Source of the DNA: Kosakonia cowanii JCM 10956 = DSM 18146
Lineage (GTDB): Bacteria; Pseudomonadota; Gammaproteobacteria; Enterobacterales; Enterobacteriaceae
DNA: 64,000 bases
NCBI RefSeq assembly: GCF_001975225.1
Contig: NZ_CP019445.1
Coordinates: 3,100,001-3,164,000 of the forward strand
Reading direction: 5' to 3'
Part shown: one piece after another, positions 34,550 through 43,894 of the stretch
Position numbering within the stretch: the stretch's first letter is position 1
Layout: each line of letters opens with the position of its first letter
The notes under the pieces: generated by a model
Seen by the model: the letters and a program-made list of their open reading frames with translations, nothing else
Told to the model about the DNA's origin: nothing
Databases searched by the model: none
Program-made: the position numbers and the translations under genes

Positions 34550-35446
34550 ATGAAGCGTCCCTCCTGGAACGAACTGTTAGCGGTGAAAACCGTTGCCGAG
34601 CAGCGGAGCTTTAGCCGCGCGGCCGATCTGCTTGGGCTCAAACGCTCGTCATTGAGTCATACGATTAAAGCGCTGGAGACGTCGCTTGGCGTGCAGCTCT
34701 TCCTGCGCACCACCCGCAGCGTTGCGCTCACCGATGCCGGTGAAATGCTGATGGCGCGCCTGTCGCCGCTGCTGGCTGAAATGGATGAGTTGCTAAATGA
34801 TGTGAGCGCCAGCGCGCAGCAGCCTTATGGCACGCTGCGCATCAGCGCCAGTGATACGGCGATCGGCCTGCTGCTGGAAACGGTGTTGCCGGACTTTATC
34901 CAGCAAAAGCCCGGAATTGAAATTGATCTGGTGGCGCAGGGGCAACTGGTCGACATCGTCGAGCAGGGGTTTGATGCCGGCATTCGTCTGCTTGAAGATG
35001 TGCCGGGCGATATGATCGCCATTCCTCTCAGCGGGCCGCTGCGCTTTGTAACGGTGGCCTCGCCCGGTTATCTGGCAGAGCGGCCAACAATCGCGCATCC
35101 GCAAGACCTCATGCAACACCGCTGTTTGCGCCAGCGTTTGCCCGGCGGAAAACGCTATCACTGGGAGTATCAGCAGGGTGACGCACAGTTCGAGCTGGAT
35201 GTGCCGGGTAGCCTGACGCTGAATAACAGCGCGTTGATGGTTGAAGCCGCCGTTGCCGGTTTAGGCATTGCCTATGTGCCGGAGCGCTACGCCCGCCGAC
35301 ATCTTGGCGATCGGCAACTGGTGACGCTGCTTGACGACTGGACGGTGGCATCCGCAGGGATCGCCCTCTACTTCCCGCAACATCGCCATATGCCCGTCGC
35401 ACTGAGGCTTTTTGTCGACAGAGTCAAAGCGATGCCGCGTGGCTGA
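34550..35446 (+). CDS. LysR-family regulator of the adjacent SDR
   Basis: 298 residues from the ATG at 34550; a GTG at 34535 is also in frame. HTH: R-S-F-S-R-A-A-D-L-L-G-L-K-R-S-S-L-S-H-T-I-K-A-L-E, then the effector domain with G-T-L-R-I-S-A-S-D and A-V-A-G-L-G-I-A-Y-V-P. The branch is like the regulators that govern a divergent SDR/aldo-keto reductase. Effector unknown. Confidence 0.85.
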   Translation: MKRPSWNELLAVKTVAEQRSFSRAADLLGLKRSSLSHTIKALETSLGVQLFLRTTRSVALTDAGEMLMARLSPLLAEMDELLNDVSASAQQPYGTLRISASDTAIGLLLETVLPDFIQQKPGIEIDLVAQGQLVDIVEQGFDAGIRLLEDVPGDMIAIPLSGPLRFVTVASPGYLAERPTIAHPQDLMQHRCLRQRLPGGKRYHWEYQQGDAQFELDVPGSLTLNNSALMVEAAVAGLGIAYVPERYARRHLGDRQLVTLLDDWTVASAGIALYFPQHRHMPVALRLFVDRVKAMPRG

Positions 35447-35494
35447 GCCTGTCCCGGGTGAACAGACCGCCACCCCTACATACACATCTTTCGC

Positions 35495-36487
35495 TCAACG
35501 TTGTCGTAGCACGCCGGGAGGACAGCCATTGATGCGTTTAAACGCACGGCTGAAGGCGGCCTGCGAGGCGTAACCCAGACGCTGGGCGACTGTCTCGATG
35601 GCGAGTTTCTCATTGCTGATCCAGTCGCTTGCCAGGCGCATACGTAACTCCGTGGCATAGCGTAAAGGGGAGACCCCAATGGTGGACTTAAAACGATCGG
35701 CAAAAACAGAGCGAGAGACATTCGCCTGGCTTGCCAGTTCGGCAACGCTCCACTCCCGGCCTGGATCGCGGTGGAGCGCCAGAATGGCGCGTGCCAGGCG
35801 GGGATCGCGCAAGGCAGCCATAAGACCAGAGGCGTTTTCTCCGCCGGACTCGATCCATCCGCGCACGATCATGGACGCGGCCACCTCGGCAAGCCGGGCG
35901 AGAATACCAGCGAAGCCAATACGCCCGGAGCAAATTTCGCTTTTCATCGCGTTCATGATGGGCACCAGCCCCGGATAACGCTGCTCCCCGGCGTCAACCA
36001 CCATGGCTTCAGGCATCAGTTTACCCAGCGCCTGCATCGCGCCGAGATCAAACTCCATACAGCCATAAAAAAGCACCGTGCTTGGCGTCGGATGCGTACT
36101 GGGGCAGGTGTCGACCCCATGCACGGATTCGCCGATAGGGGCGGCACCCAGTTCATCAATGTGCTGAAAGGTACTCGTTGCGCTGGAGAGCAGTTGGTGG
36201 CTCGCGCCCTGGGGCATAAATACCGCGCTCCCGGCTTTGAGCGCGTGCAGCGTACCATCCCTGAGGCGTAAAAGGACGTCACCCACCGCGACGTAATGGA
36301 AATAGGCGTGACCCGGTTTGGTGTCGAAACCGACACCCAATTCTGGCCCGGTCTGCACACGACGGTACTGAACGCCGCGCAGGCGTAAACCCATCAGCAG
36401 TTCACTGATCAAATCGGATGAGAGAGCAAAATGTGCTTCAGTGTTCATATCAGGCGTTTCGGGTAAAAATGCAGGACGCATCATCAT
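35495..36487 (-). CDS. AraC-family regulator with cupin sensor
   Basis: 330 residues from the ATG at 36487; M14 (36448) is an alternative. The cupin-type sensor has Y-F-H-Y-V-A-V-G-D-V-L-L and F-M-P-Q-G-A-S-H-Q-L. The C-terminal AraC domain has W-S-V-A-E-L-A-S-Q-A-N-V-S-R-S-V-F-A-D-R-F and L-G-Y-A-S-Q-A-A-F-S-R-A-F-K. It is divergent from the MFS gene at 36549, the likely target. Confidence 0.85.
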   Translation of the reverse strand: MMMRPAFLPETPDMNTEAHFALSSDLISELLMGLRLRGVQYRRVQTGPELGVGFDTKPGHAYFHYVAVGDVLLRLRDGTLHALKAGSAVFMPQGASHQLLSSATSTFQHIDELGAAPIGESVHGVDTCPSTHPTPSTVLFYGCMEFDLGAMQALGKLMPEAMVVDAGEQRYPGLVPIMNAMKSEICSGRIGFAGILARLAEVAASMIVRGWIESGGENASGLMAALRDPRLARAILALHRDPGREWSVAELASQANVSRSVFADRFKSTIGVSPLRYATELRMRLASDWISNEKLAIETVAQRLGYASQAAFSRAFKRINGCPPGVLRQR

Positions 36488-36548
36488 AGATCGTCCAGAC
36501 GTTCAACTCTAGACTTTGGGTGGAAATTTAACCCAGGAAGAGATTGTG

Positions 36549-37790
36549 ATGAGAAATGATGTAACTGAAGCACGATGCGCAAAGGTCAATGAGGGTAAAG
36601 GATCAGGATCGGCATGGCTGGCGGTGTTTTCACTGGCAATGGGCGTGTTTGGTCTGCTGACGGCAGAATACCTTCCTGCCAGCTTACTGACGCCGATGGC
36701 CTACGATCTGGGTGTCACCGAATCCATGGCGGGTCAGGCGGTCACGGTAACGGCAGTGGTCGCGCTGTTTGCCGGGCTGGCCGTTCCCCGGCTAACCCGC
36801 AGCCTCGATCGACGAACCGTTCTGCTTGGTTTCACGGTGCTGATGATTGCCTCTAACCTGCTGGTTGCGCTCTCTTCAGGCCTGATGGTTGTTTTAGCGA
36901 TGCGCATCCTGCTTGGGATCGCGCTCGGCGGGTTCTGGAGTATGGCAGCAGCCGTCGCCATGCGCCTCGTGCCTGAAAACCGGGTGCCGCGTGCGCTTGC
37001 CATCATTTTCAGCGGTATTGCTGTCGGGACAGTGGTTTCGATACCGCTGGGCAGCTATCTGGGCGGGATGTACGGTTGGCGCAGTGCCTTTATCGCAGCA
37101 ACAGCAGTAGGGGCGCTGACGCTGATCGTTCAGCTCTTTACGCTTCCCGCGATGCCGCCGCGCAGCAGGGTGAAAACGGCCTCAGTGGCAGACTTACTCC
37201 GCATGCCAGGCATTGCGACAGGCATGATGGGATGTGTACTGGCGCATACCGGCCAGTATGCGCTGTTTACCTATATCCGCCCGGCGCTGGAGAGCGTTGT
37301 GCCGCTGGATGTCGATCGCCTCTCTTTGATTCTGCTGGGCTTTGGCGTCGCCAATTTTATCGGCACGCTGCTTTCCGGTTGGCTAATCGAGCGTAGCCTT
37401 CGCCTCACTCTGGTGGTGATGCCAGCCATTGTCGGCGCAGCCGCATTAAGCATGATCATCTTTCCACTTGAGGAAACCGGGCTGATGCTGCTGGTTGCGA
37501 TATGGGGGCTGGCATTCGGCGGTATTCCGGTGGCGTGGTCCAACTGGGTTGCACGCGCTGTTCCGGATCAGGCGGAAACGGCAGGCGGCATGGTGGTCGC
37601 CGCCGTACAATCCTCAATCGCCATCGGGGCGGCGCTGGGAGGCGTCATCTTTGGCTTGAGCGGCATAACCGGTGTCTTCGTTGTCGCAGGTGGCGTCATG
37701 TTCCTTGCTGCGCTTGTTATTGGCACAAAAGTACGCCTTGTACAGGTAAACAGCGCGCGGGAGAATACCCCTGCAACCTCATTTGAATAA
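36549..37790 (+). CDS. MFS transporter, DHA1 family (NepI-like)
   Basis: 413 residues from the ATG at 36549, with AGGAAGAG upstream; the frame is open from 36516. About 12 membrane segments. Motifs T-A-E-Y-L-P-A-S-L-L-T-P-M, R-I-L-L-G-I-A-L-G-G-F-W-S-M-A and L-D-R-R-T-V-L-L fit the purine-ribonucleoside or sugar efflux type (NepI, AraJ). Probably regulated by the divergent AraC gene. Confidence 0.82.
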   Translation: MRNDVTEARCAKVNEGKGSGSAWLAVFSLAMGVFGLLTAEYLPASLLTPMAYDLGVTESMAGQAVTVTAVVALFAGLAVPRLTRSLDRRTVLLGFTVLMIASNLLVALSSGLMVVLAMRILLGIALGGFWSMAAAVAMRLVPENRVPRALAIIFSGIAVGTVVSIPLGSYLGGMYGWRSAFIAATAVGALTLIVQLFTLPAMPPRSRVKTASVADLLRMPGIATGMMGCVLAHTGQYALFTYIRPALESVVPLDVDRLSLILLGFGVANFIGTLLSGWLIERSLRLTLVVMPAIVGAAALSMIIFPLEETGLMLLVAIWGLAFGGIPVAWSNWVARAVPDQAETAGGMVVAAVQSSIAIGAALGGVIFGLSGITGVFVVAGGVMFLAALVIGTKVRLVQVNSARENTPATSFE

Positions 37791-37830
37791 GAACGTCTCT
37801 TTAGCGGCCAGGGAGGGCCTAAATCAACGA

Positions 37831-38292
37831 CTACCCTTTGCCTCCTGACGTCACCCGCTGGCGGTGGCAATCTGCCGGCTCCACTTTTTTCCCCTCTGCG
37901 GAACAGACACGTAACGGCTGCAAAGGCTGACCGCTGGTGTTATCCACCAGCACAGAGTGAACCTCTCCCTCGGCAAAGAGGTAGCGCTCACCCCATTGCC
38001 GCATCGCCACCACAATCGGAAACACCGCGCGGCCTTTTTCGGTCAGCACATATTCACTGTAGGCGCTGCCATCGGATGCCGGGCTGATCTCAAAGATACC
38101 GTGCTCAACTAACAGTTTGAGGCGAGCGGCGAGAATGTTTTTTGCCAGCCCCAGATTTTTTTGAAACTCGCTGAACCTGCGCACATCGTCAAACGCTTCC
38201 CGGATAATCATCAAACACCAGCGCTCACCAATCGACTCCAGGGTTCGGGCCACGGGGCATTCACTGGTTCTGAGGGATTCCTGTTTCGCCAT
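37831..38292 (-). CDS. HxlR-family transcriptional regulator
   Basis: 153 residues from the ATG at 38292, preceded by GGGAG. HxlR winged helix: C-P-V-A-R-T-L-E-S-I-G-E-R-W-C-L-M-I-I-R-E-A, R-R-F-S-E-F-Q-K-N-L-G-L-A-K-N-I-L-A-A-R-L, Y-V-L-T-E-K-G-R-A. The cysteine in S-E-C-P-V is the conserved family position, a possible redox or aldehyde sensor. It is divergent from the MFS gene at 38422. Confidence 0.87.
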   Translation of the reverse strand: MAKQESLRTSECPVARTLESIGERWCLMIIREAFDDVRRFSEFQKNLGLAKNILAARLKLLVEHGIFEISPASDGSAYSEYVLTEKGRAVFPIVVAMRQWGERYLFAEGEVHSVLVDNTSGQPLQPLRVCSAEGKKVEPADCHRQRVTSGGKG

Positions 38293-38421
38293 TTCTGCAC
38301 TCCCGGCATCTCTTGAGGGAGACGAGTATAAGTCCCTCGCAAACTGGTTGCAAAAGAAAACCACCAATGCTATCTCTGTCGCTCTTGTGGTTTTAAAAAG
38401 CAACCAGAATGGGCAGGTGTG

Positions 38422-39627
38422 ATGAGGAATAAATTGAGTGTAGAGGCGGGTATCACGCAGAATGCAGGATCTGGCGCTGCTCTGGTGCTGAGACCGGGCA
38501 TTGTCTTTTTGTTCTCGCTGATAAGCGCGCTATCGGTGGCAAATGTTTACGCGTCACAGCCTTTACTGGAATCTATTGCGCTGACTCTCAATATTCCCCA
38601 GGCGGTGATTGGCAGCGTGGTAACAGCCACCCAGGCGGGCTATGCGCTCGGGTTGATTTTCCTTGTGCCGCTCGGGGATGGGATTAACCGAAAAACCCTT
38701 ACCATCACCCTGTTGTCGCTCTCTGCTACGGCACTGCTGGCGGCGGGATTAGCGCTCAATTTTGTCACTCTGCTTTGTGCGCTATTTTTTATTGGTCTGC
38801 TGGCGGTGGTGGTGCAGCTGGTGGTGGCCTGGGCCGCTATTCTGGCGGCACCGGAGCAACGCGGAAAGATTGTCGGCACGGTGACCAGCGGCATTGTGTT
38901 GGGCATTCTGCTCTCCCGCGTTGTCGCTGGCAGCCTGGCGGATCTTGCCGGCTGGCGGGCGGTTTACCTGACTTCAGCCTGCATGATAGTGCTGATGGCC
39001 TGCGTGGTGGCGAAAGCAGCGCCTGCGCCATCTGTTGAGCGGCGCACCGCGCCTTATCTCTCTCTGCTGCTCTCGGTTTTCACGCTCTTTATCACCGAGC
39101 CGCAGTTGAGAAGAAGCGGTGCGTTCGCGCTGCTTATCTTCACTGCGTTCAGCATGTTGTGGAGCGCAATGGTATTGCCGCTCACTGCGCTGTCGTTATC
39201 CCATACGGAGACAGGCTTGTTTGGCCTGGCAGGGGTGGCCGGTGCGCTGGCGGCGGCGAAGGCGGGTGCCTGGGCTGACAGAGGCTGGGGACGCAGCGCC
39301 TGCGGTGCCGCGCTGGTCGTGCTGACGCTCTCGTGGTGGCCCATCTCATGTACCGAATCTTCTCTGCTGTGGCTGGTTGTTGGCATCCTGATGCTGGACT
39401 TCGCCGTGCAGACGGTGCACGTAATCAACCAGAGTACACTCATCGCCGCCAGGCCAGAGGCCGCAAGCCGACTGGTGGGCGCGTACATGTGCTTTTACTC
39501 GACGGGCAGCGCAACGGGCGCAATTGTTGCCACCCAGCTCTACGCTCACTTTGGCTGGAGCGCGGTCTGCATCGCCGGGGCGGGCGTCAGCGCCTGCGCG
39601 TTTCTGCTCTGGTGCACAAAAAGATAG
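38422..39627 (+). CDS. MFS transporter (YgaY-like)
   Basis: 401 residues from the ATG at 38422. About 12 membrane segments; N-A-N-V-Y-A-S-Q-P-L-L in TM1 and G-Y-A-L-G-L-I-F-L-V-P-L-G-D motif are typical of the YgaY/YfcJ group. Inner membrane exporter of unknown substrate. It is divergent from the HxlR-type gene. The inter-gene stretch 38293-38421 has TGGTT/AACCA half-sites, so HxlR may control it. Confidence 0.8.
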   Translation: MRNKLSVEAGITQNAGSGAALVLRPGIVFLFSLISALSVANVYASQPLLESIALTLNIPQAVIGSVVTATQAGYALGLIFLVPLGDGINRKTLTITLLSLSATALLAAGLALNFVTLLCALFFIGLLAVVVQLVVAWAAILAAPEQRGKIVGTVTSGIVLGILLSRVVAGSLADLAGWRAVYLTSACMIVLMACVVAKAAPAPSVERRTAPYLSLLLSVFTLFITEPQLRRSGAFALLIFTAFSMLWSAMVLPLTALSLSHTETGLFGLAGVAGALAAAKAGAWADRGWGRSACGAALVVLTLSWWPISCTESSLLWLVVGILMLDFAVQTVHVINQSTLIAARPEAASRLVGAYMCFYSTGSATGAIVATQLYAHFGWSAVCIAGAGVSACAFLLWCTKR

Positions 39628-39637
39628 ATAGCTACCC

Positions 39638-41119
39638 TCATCCGCGCGCGCGAAAAATCGCCGCAAGTTTCAACACAGCAGACTCAATTTCCCGCTCGTT
39701 GTAGGCGGCAAAGCCCATCAGAAATCCTGTTGAGGCAGGTTGGCCTGCATATAACGCGGTCAGCCCGAGCATATCGACATCCGCGCGGCGGGCGGCGAGG
39801 GCGATCTCAGCTTCTGCGATCCCCTCTCTCAGGTGGCAGGGCATCTGCATGCCACCCGCTGGCGTAACCCAGGTGACGAAATCAGCGAGGTGCTGCGCTA
39901 TCAGGCTGGCCAGTTTGTCACGCCGCGCAACATAGACGCCGCGCATCATCCGCACATAAGCACCAAAGTGTCCGCCCTCGATAAATTTAGCCAGCGTCAG
40001 CTGGGGAATGGAGGCGGTATGACCATCCATTAATGTGCGCGCTACCGTCAGCGGCTCTACCAGCTCGTCGGGAACGATCATGTAGGCGATGCGCAGGCCA
40101 GGAAAAAGTGACTTCGTGAAAGTGCCGATATAGAGCGTCCGGTCAGAGCCATCCAGCCCCTGGACGCAGGCCATTGGCTTGCCTTCATAGTGAAACTCAC
40201 TGTCATAATCATCCTCAATGATCCACGCCTGGTGTCGGTTTGCCCAGTCGATAACCGCCAGCCGCCGATCGAGAGAGAGCGTGGCGCCGGTAGGGTACTG
40301 ATGAGAAGGGGTGAGATAGATCGCCTTTGCCGGTTCGCTCAGCGCGTTAAGCTGCTCAATCGACAGGCCGTTCTCATCGAGCGCAACCGGCAGGGTCTTT
40401 AGCCCGGCGGCTTTGAATGCTTTATGCGCTCCCTGATAGGCGGGCTCTTCAATCACCACGCCATCGTTGTTATCCATCAGCACGTTGGCGCAGAGCGCCA
40501 GCGCCTGCTGGGAACTGGTGACAATGATGATGCGATCTGCCGTAGCGTGTGCGCCACGCTCCAGGTTGACATACTCAGCGATGGCCCGTCGTAGCCGTTC
40601 CATACCCTGGGGCGGGCTTTGATCGAGAGCCTGGTGACGATACTCCTTCAGCACCTGGCGTTGCAGGCGCTCCCAGGTAGGGATCGGGAACAACCGTGTT
40701 TCAGGAATACCCGGTGCCAGCGGGCGAGGCCGGGAAAACTCACGCACCCCTCCGCTTTCATAGATAACCTCTCCCCGGGCGCTGAGCGCGGGTTTGCGCG
40801 CTCCAGCGCTTGAACGGCGCTGCCGGGCATGCGATTTCAGCAGCCGGGTGCGGGGCGAGACGAAGCTCCCTTTTCCGGTATGCCGTTCAATAAACCCCTC
40901 CGCGTGCAGGCGGCTGTAGGCGGCTTCAATGGTATCCCGCGAGACCGTAAGGGATGTTGCCAGCGTGCGGGAGGCGGGAAGCGCTTTCCCTTCAGACAAA
41001 ATCCCGTCAAGGATGAGCGTGCGTATGGCCCGCTGGATCCTTTCATGTAGCGGCAGCGCTCCGTTGGCGGGATCGATCATCCACGCTTTCACCGTTTCTA
41101 GTTGTGCATGCTTAAACAT
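39638..41119 (-). CDS. MocR-family regulator (GntR HTH + aminotransferase-like domain)
   Basis: 493 residues. N-terminal GntR winged helix (L-H-E-R-I-Q-R-A-I-R-T-L-I-L-D-G-I-L, L-A-T-S-L-T-V-S-R-D-T-I-E-A-A-Y-S-R-L). The rest is a fold-type I aminotransferase domain with D-D-Y-D-S-E-F-H-Y-E-G and the PLP lysine in T-F-T-K-S-L-F-P-G-L-R. It probably senses PLP or an amino compound. It ends 11 bp from the convergent MFS gene; no divergent target is close. Confidence 0.88.
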   Translation of the reverse strand: MFKHAQLETVKAWMIDPANGALPLHERIQRAIRTLILDGILSEGKALPASRTLATSLTVSRDTIEAAYSRLHAEGFIERHTGKGSFVSPRTRLLKSHARQRRSSAGARKPALSARGEVIYESGGVREFSRPRPLAPGIPETRLFPIPTWERLQRQVLKEYRHQALDQSPPQGMERLRRAIAEYVNLERGAHATADRIIIVTSSQQALALCANVLMDNNDGVVIEEPAYQGAHKAFKAAGLKTLPVALDENGLSIEQLNALSEPAKAIYLTPSHQYPTGATLSLDRRLAVIDWANRHQAWIIEDDYDSEFHYEGKPMACVQGLDGSDRTLYIGTFTKSLFPGLRIAYMIVPDELVEPLTVARTLMDGHTASIPQLTLAKFIEGGHFGAYVRMMRGVYVARRDKLASLIAQHLADFVTWVTPAGGMQMPCHLREGIAEAEIALAARRADVDMLGLTALYAGQPASTGFLMGFAAYNEREIESAVLKLAAIFRARG

Positions 41120-41373
41120 CGGCTCTCCCCGCCATGACGCATCTTAGCCGTCAGTCTAAAGCAACAAGGACAAATGCCGAACCCTAAATTGGTCTGCTGT
41201 GGACGCCAAAATTGGTGGGGCTAAACGTGCCATTGCCTGCTTATAATCCTTTCGCAAGCCTGATTAGCTATTTCCATGCAGTGGGTGGGAAATTACCGCC
41301 GGGATCGATTTCGGTGCAGCTTATTTGCGCCTGCCGGGCATGTAACAGATATAAAAAAAGAGAGGTCATTACT

Positions 41374-41829
41374 ATGAGTAATACTATTTTTACGATTGAA
41401 GCGGTCATCGAGAGTGATTATGAGGGCTGGTTGCCGCTGTGGGAGAAATATCAGGAGTTTTATAAGGTAGATATTCCCGAGGCGGTGACCAGACGCACAT
41501 GGCAACGATTTTACAGCCCGGTTGAGCCGGTATTTTGCGTGGTGGCGAAATATAACGGCAAGGTGGTGGGGTTTGCTCACTATCTCTTTCACCGCTCAAC
41601 CTGGTCTGAGAGCGATTATTGCTACCTTGAAGATCTCTATGTGTGTGAATCCGTTCGCGGCCAGCAAGCAGGTAAACAGCTGATTGAATATGTGCAGCGC
41701 GAGAGCAGAAAGCGACACGCCAGCCATCTCTACTGGCATACCCACGAAACCAATTATCGTGGGCAGCGTTTATATGACTGGGTGGCGAAGAAGAGCGGCA
41801 TGATTGAATATCGCATGCAGGTGAGATAG
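41374..41829 (+). CDS. GNAT acetyltransferase
   Basis: 151 residues from the ATG at 41374, preceded by AGAGG at eight bases; the longer open frame from 41212 has no such site. Motif D-L-Y-V-C-E-S-V-R-G-Q-Q-A-G-K-Q-L-I is the acetyl-CoA loop, with D-I-P-E-A-V near the start and T-H-E-T-N-Y-R-G-Q-R-L-Y-D near the end. Fits the histone-acetyltransferase HPA2-type GNAT. Target unknown. Confidence 0.8.
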   Translation: MSNTIFTIEAVIESDYEGWLPLWEKYQEFYKVDIPEAVTRRTWQRFYSPVEPVFCVVAKYNGKVVGFAHYLFHRSTWSESDYCYLEDLYVCESVRGQQAGKQLIEYVQRESRKRHASHLYWHTHETNYRGQRLYDWVAKKSGMIEYRMQVR

Positions 41830-42118
41830 CGATATTTTTTGCACCTTTCATATGCCTTAGGGCCATTCTTCGATGGTTAAATTATCACGCAAGGAAACGA
41901 TAATAAATTTAGCTTTAGGACTTCTTATTTTATAAATGTCACCATTGCATGTTGGCGAAATGCTAACGCTTTGTTGAAGCATTATGGCGAAAAATGTAGG
42001 ATAGCGGCTCCATTAATGTACAAGGAAACAGACTTATACCTGAGCACAGTGAGGGTGTTCACCTTTGGCTTATTTGCCGTCGCGAACGTTGTTCGCTTTT
42101 TAAGAAAGGGTATAAAAA
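41830..42118. other. Intergenic gap before the 2-membrane-pair protein
   Basis: About 290 bases with no ORF. A GCGAAC-GTT-GTTCGC hairpin at 42082-42096 runs into TTTTT 20 bases before the next gene and may act as an attenuator-like leader. Confidence 0.35.
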
Positions 42119-42541
42119 ATGAGTACAGAAGATGAGCTGGTAAGGATCCGTGAAGAATTAAGCAGTATCAGGCGCCGTGTTCGTGGTGGTGGTGGAAGCG
42201 ACTACTGGTTTGTCTATGCGGTGCTGATCATCCACGGGCTGGTAGCAGGTGGCGTAACGGGTTACTTTTTAACCTCCCAGGCAGGCTGGAAAACGCTTCC
42301 TGCTTATGGGCTGGTCTACATTGTCTCTGCGCTGCTGTTTTTATTCGGTTTTAAAAGACCGGTTCTGCACCTGATCTATGTTGCGCATGCTTGTTTCTAT
42401 TGGGGCGTGATTGCCTGGGGTAGTGCTCATCAATTAGGCCCTGTTGTGAGCTGGGGATGTGGGATCGCTGCGTTTATATTGTCCTTTATAACCCTCTGTC
42501 ACCCTCTAGAAGTCTTTCCAAGGCTAAAACAGAAGAAATAA
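42119..42541 (+). CDS. Inner-membrane protein of unknown function
   Basis: 140 residues. A charged N-terminus (L-V-R-I-R-E-E-L-S-S-I-R-R-R-V-R) that looks like a short amphipathic or coiled helix, a G-G-G-G-S linker, then four membrane segments (about 30-50, 62-80, 83-100, 110-128) and a basic tail. Not recognised. AAAGGG precedes the ATG; a terminator follows at 42601. Confidence 0.65.
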   Translation: MSTEDELVRIREELSSIRRRVRGGGGSDYWFVYAVLIIHGLVAGGVTGYFLTSQAGWKTLPAYGLVYIVSALLFLFGFKRPVLHLIYVAHACFYWGVIAWGSAHQLGPVVSWGCGIAAFILSFITLCHPLEVFPRLKQKK

Positions 42542-42600
42542 ACGCGCCCTTTGAGGTCGTTAATTGCCGCGCGTAGTACGCTGACAAGCGCGCAAATAAA

Positions 42601-42626
42601 ACGGGAACCTTCAGGTTCCCGTTTTT
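42601..42626 (+). terminator. Rho-independent terminator
   Basis: ACGGGAACCT / AGGTTCCCGT, then a T run; perfect 10-base arms around TC. It ends the gene at 42119-42541. Confidence 0.92.
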
Positions 42627-42669
42627 GCGTGCAATGACAGCCGCCTGAGCCCGTCAGGCGCAACGCAAC

Positions 42670-42936
42670 TTACTGTGTCGAGGTGGTGGTCGTCGTCGTG
42701 GTGCCGGTATTTGAACCGTTATTACCGCCAGCCGCCATCAGTGCGAGGCCGGTAATGGCTGTGGCGATGGTTACCCCCGCAATGGCGGAAGATCCCACGG
42801 CAAACTCAGAGGCGTTTGCGCCAGCTGCTTCACCGCTATTGAGCTCCAGGGCGGAGCCCGGCGCGGCAACAGCGTTACCCGCCGCTGCAATCAGAACCAG
42901 GGCAGCAATTGTCATTTTCATCTTTCTCTTCTCCAT
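42670..42936 (-). CDS. YjbE-like exported Ser/Thr-Gly peptide
   Basis: 88 residues, ATG at 42936 with GGAGG nine bases upstream. Signal peptide ending A-G-N-A-V-A-A-P, a low-complexity Ala/Gly part, a hydrophobic stretch, and the end G-G-N-N-G-S-N-T-G then a threonine run and S-T-Q. This C-terminus is like YjbE, first gene of the exopolysaccharide operon yjbEFGH. No yjbF, yjbG or yjbH follows here, so it is an orphan copy. Confidence 0.7.
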   Translation of the reverse strand: MEKRKMKMTIAALVLIAAAGNAVAAPGSALELNSGEAAGANASEFAVGSSAIAGVTIATAITGLALMAAGGNNGSNTGTTTTTTTSTQ

Positions 42937-43245
42937 TTAACGTTTCCTCCATCAGGGCAATGACACCCACCCATACACTATTTTTATTGCTACTTAAGTG
43001 AAATTTATAACTGTATCTATATGTTAAATAAACGTTTTATTCACCCGTGATATGACTATCAAATGACTGATTTCCCGACGCCTCGTTTTTAATCTCAGCC
43101 GATATTTTCAGACTATCCGCATCCGTGCCCGCGCCGCTGCTGGCGCTTTTAGCGGCGCGGCCTACGCTTAAAAGATGCGACGCAGCGGCCTGTAACCGGG
43201 CTGCGCGATAGCTGCGGTGAATGGAAAAAAGAACAAGGAGCAAGA
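42937..43245. other. Gap between YjbE-like gene and 43246 gene
   Basis: About 300 bases. AT-rich to about 43050, presumably the yjbE-like promoter. The GC-rich part at 43120-43210 contains GCCGC/GCGGC-type imperfect inverted repeats. No gene seen. Confidence 0.4.
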
Positions 43246-43779
43246 ATGAACATTGCCTGTCTTGGTTGGGGATCGCTGATTTGGAAAGCGGATGATTTAC
43301 CAATGGCCAGCCGCTGGCATGCCGATGGCCCACGTTTACCTATTGAGTTTTCCCGCGTTGGTGATGGGGGTGAGCTGGCAACGGCGATCTGCATCAACGC
43401 GCCGGCTGTTCCGGTCCACTGGGCGTTTCTCAACACTGGTGATCTGGAGCTTGCGACTGCGGCCCTGCGCAAGCGCGAGCAGATCCCGGATTCACGGGAA
43501 GATGGCGTCGGCTCGCTGGTGCTGGCGGGCAATATGGACGGTGCGCTCGCCACATGGGCGGCGGCGAAACAGCTTGATGCGGTGATCTGGACCGCATTAC
43601 CACCGCGTTTTAATGGCATTGAAGGGCGGATCCCCTGTGTCGATGATGCGCTCGCTTACCTGCGCTCGTTAACGGGCGACACCCTCAGCCACGCGCAGGA
43701 CTATATCTGCCGGGTTCCCGCCGTGTTCGACACGCCCTATCGCAGAGCGATTCGTGAGCAGCTCGGCTGGCCCTGCTGA
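43246..43779 (+). CDS. Gamma-glutamylcyclotransferase-like protein of unknown function
   Basis: 177 residues, ATG after AAGGAG. It opens C-L-G-W-G-S-L-I-W, like the Y-G-S-N/L phosphate-loop start of gamma-glutamylcyclotransferase-fold proteins, and ends Y-R-R-A-I-R-E-Q-L-G-W. Cytoplasmic. I do not recognise a specific enzyme. Single gene. Confidence 0.6.
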   Translation: MNIACLGWGSLIWKADDLPMASRWHADGPRLPIEFSRVGDGGELATAICINAPAVPVHWAFLNTGDLELATAALRKREQIPDSREDGVGSLVLAGNMDGALATWAAAKQLDAVIWTALPPRFNGIEGRIPCVDDALAYLRSLTGDTLSHAQDYICRVPAVFDTPYRRAIREQLGWPC

Positions 43780-43894
43780 TTCATCCTTTCACGTAACTCA
43801 TCACATTTTTGTAACACTTTCATAGCACCCTGGTAGCGCTTCGCCAGGGTAGACTCTGCCTGCTCATTGAATATGGAAAAAAGAGAACTTTAAG

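Noticed and set aside
43149..43619. 156-codon minus-strand frame
   Set aside because: Opposite the gene at 43246-43779, which has a good ribosome site and a conserved opening; no recognisable content.
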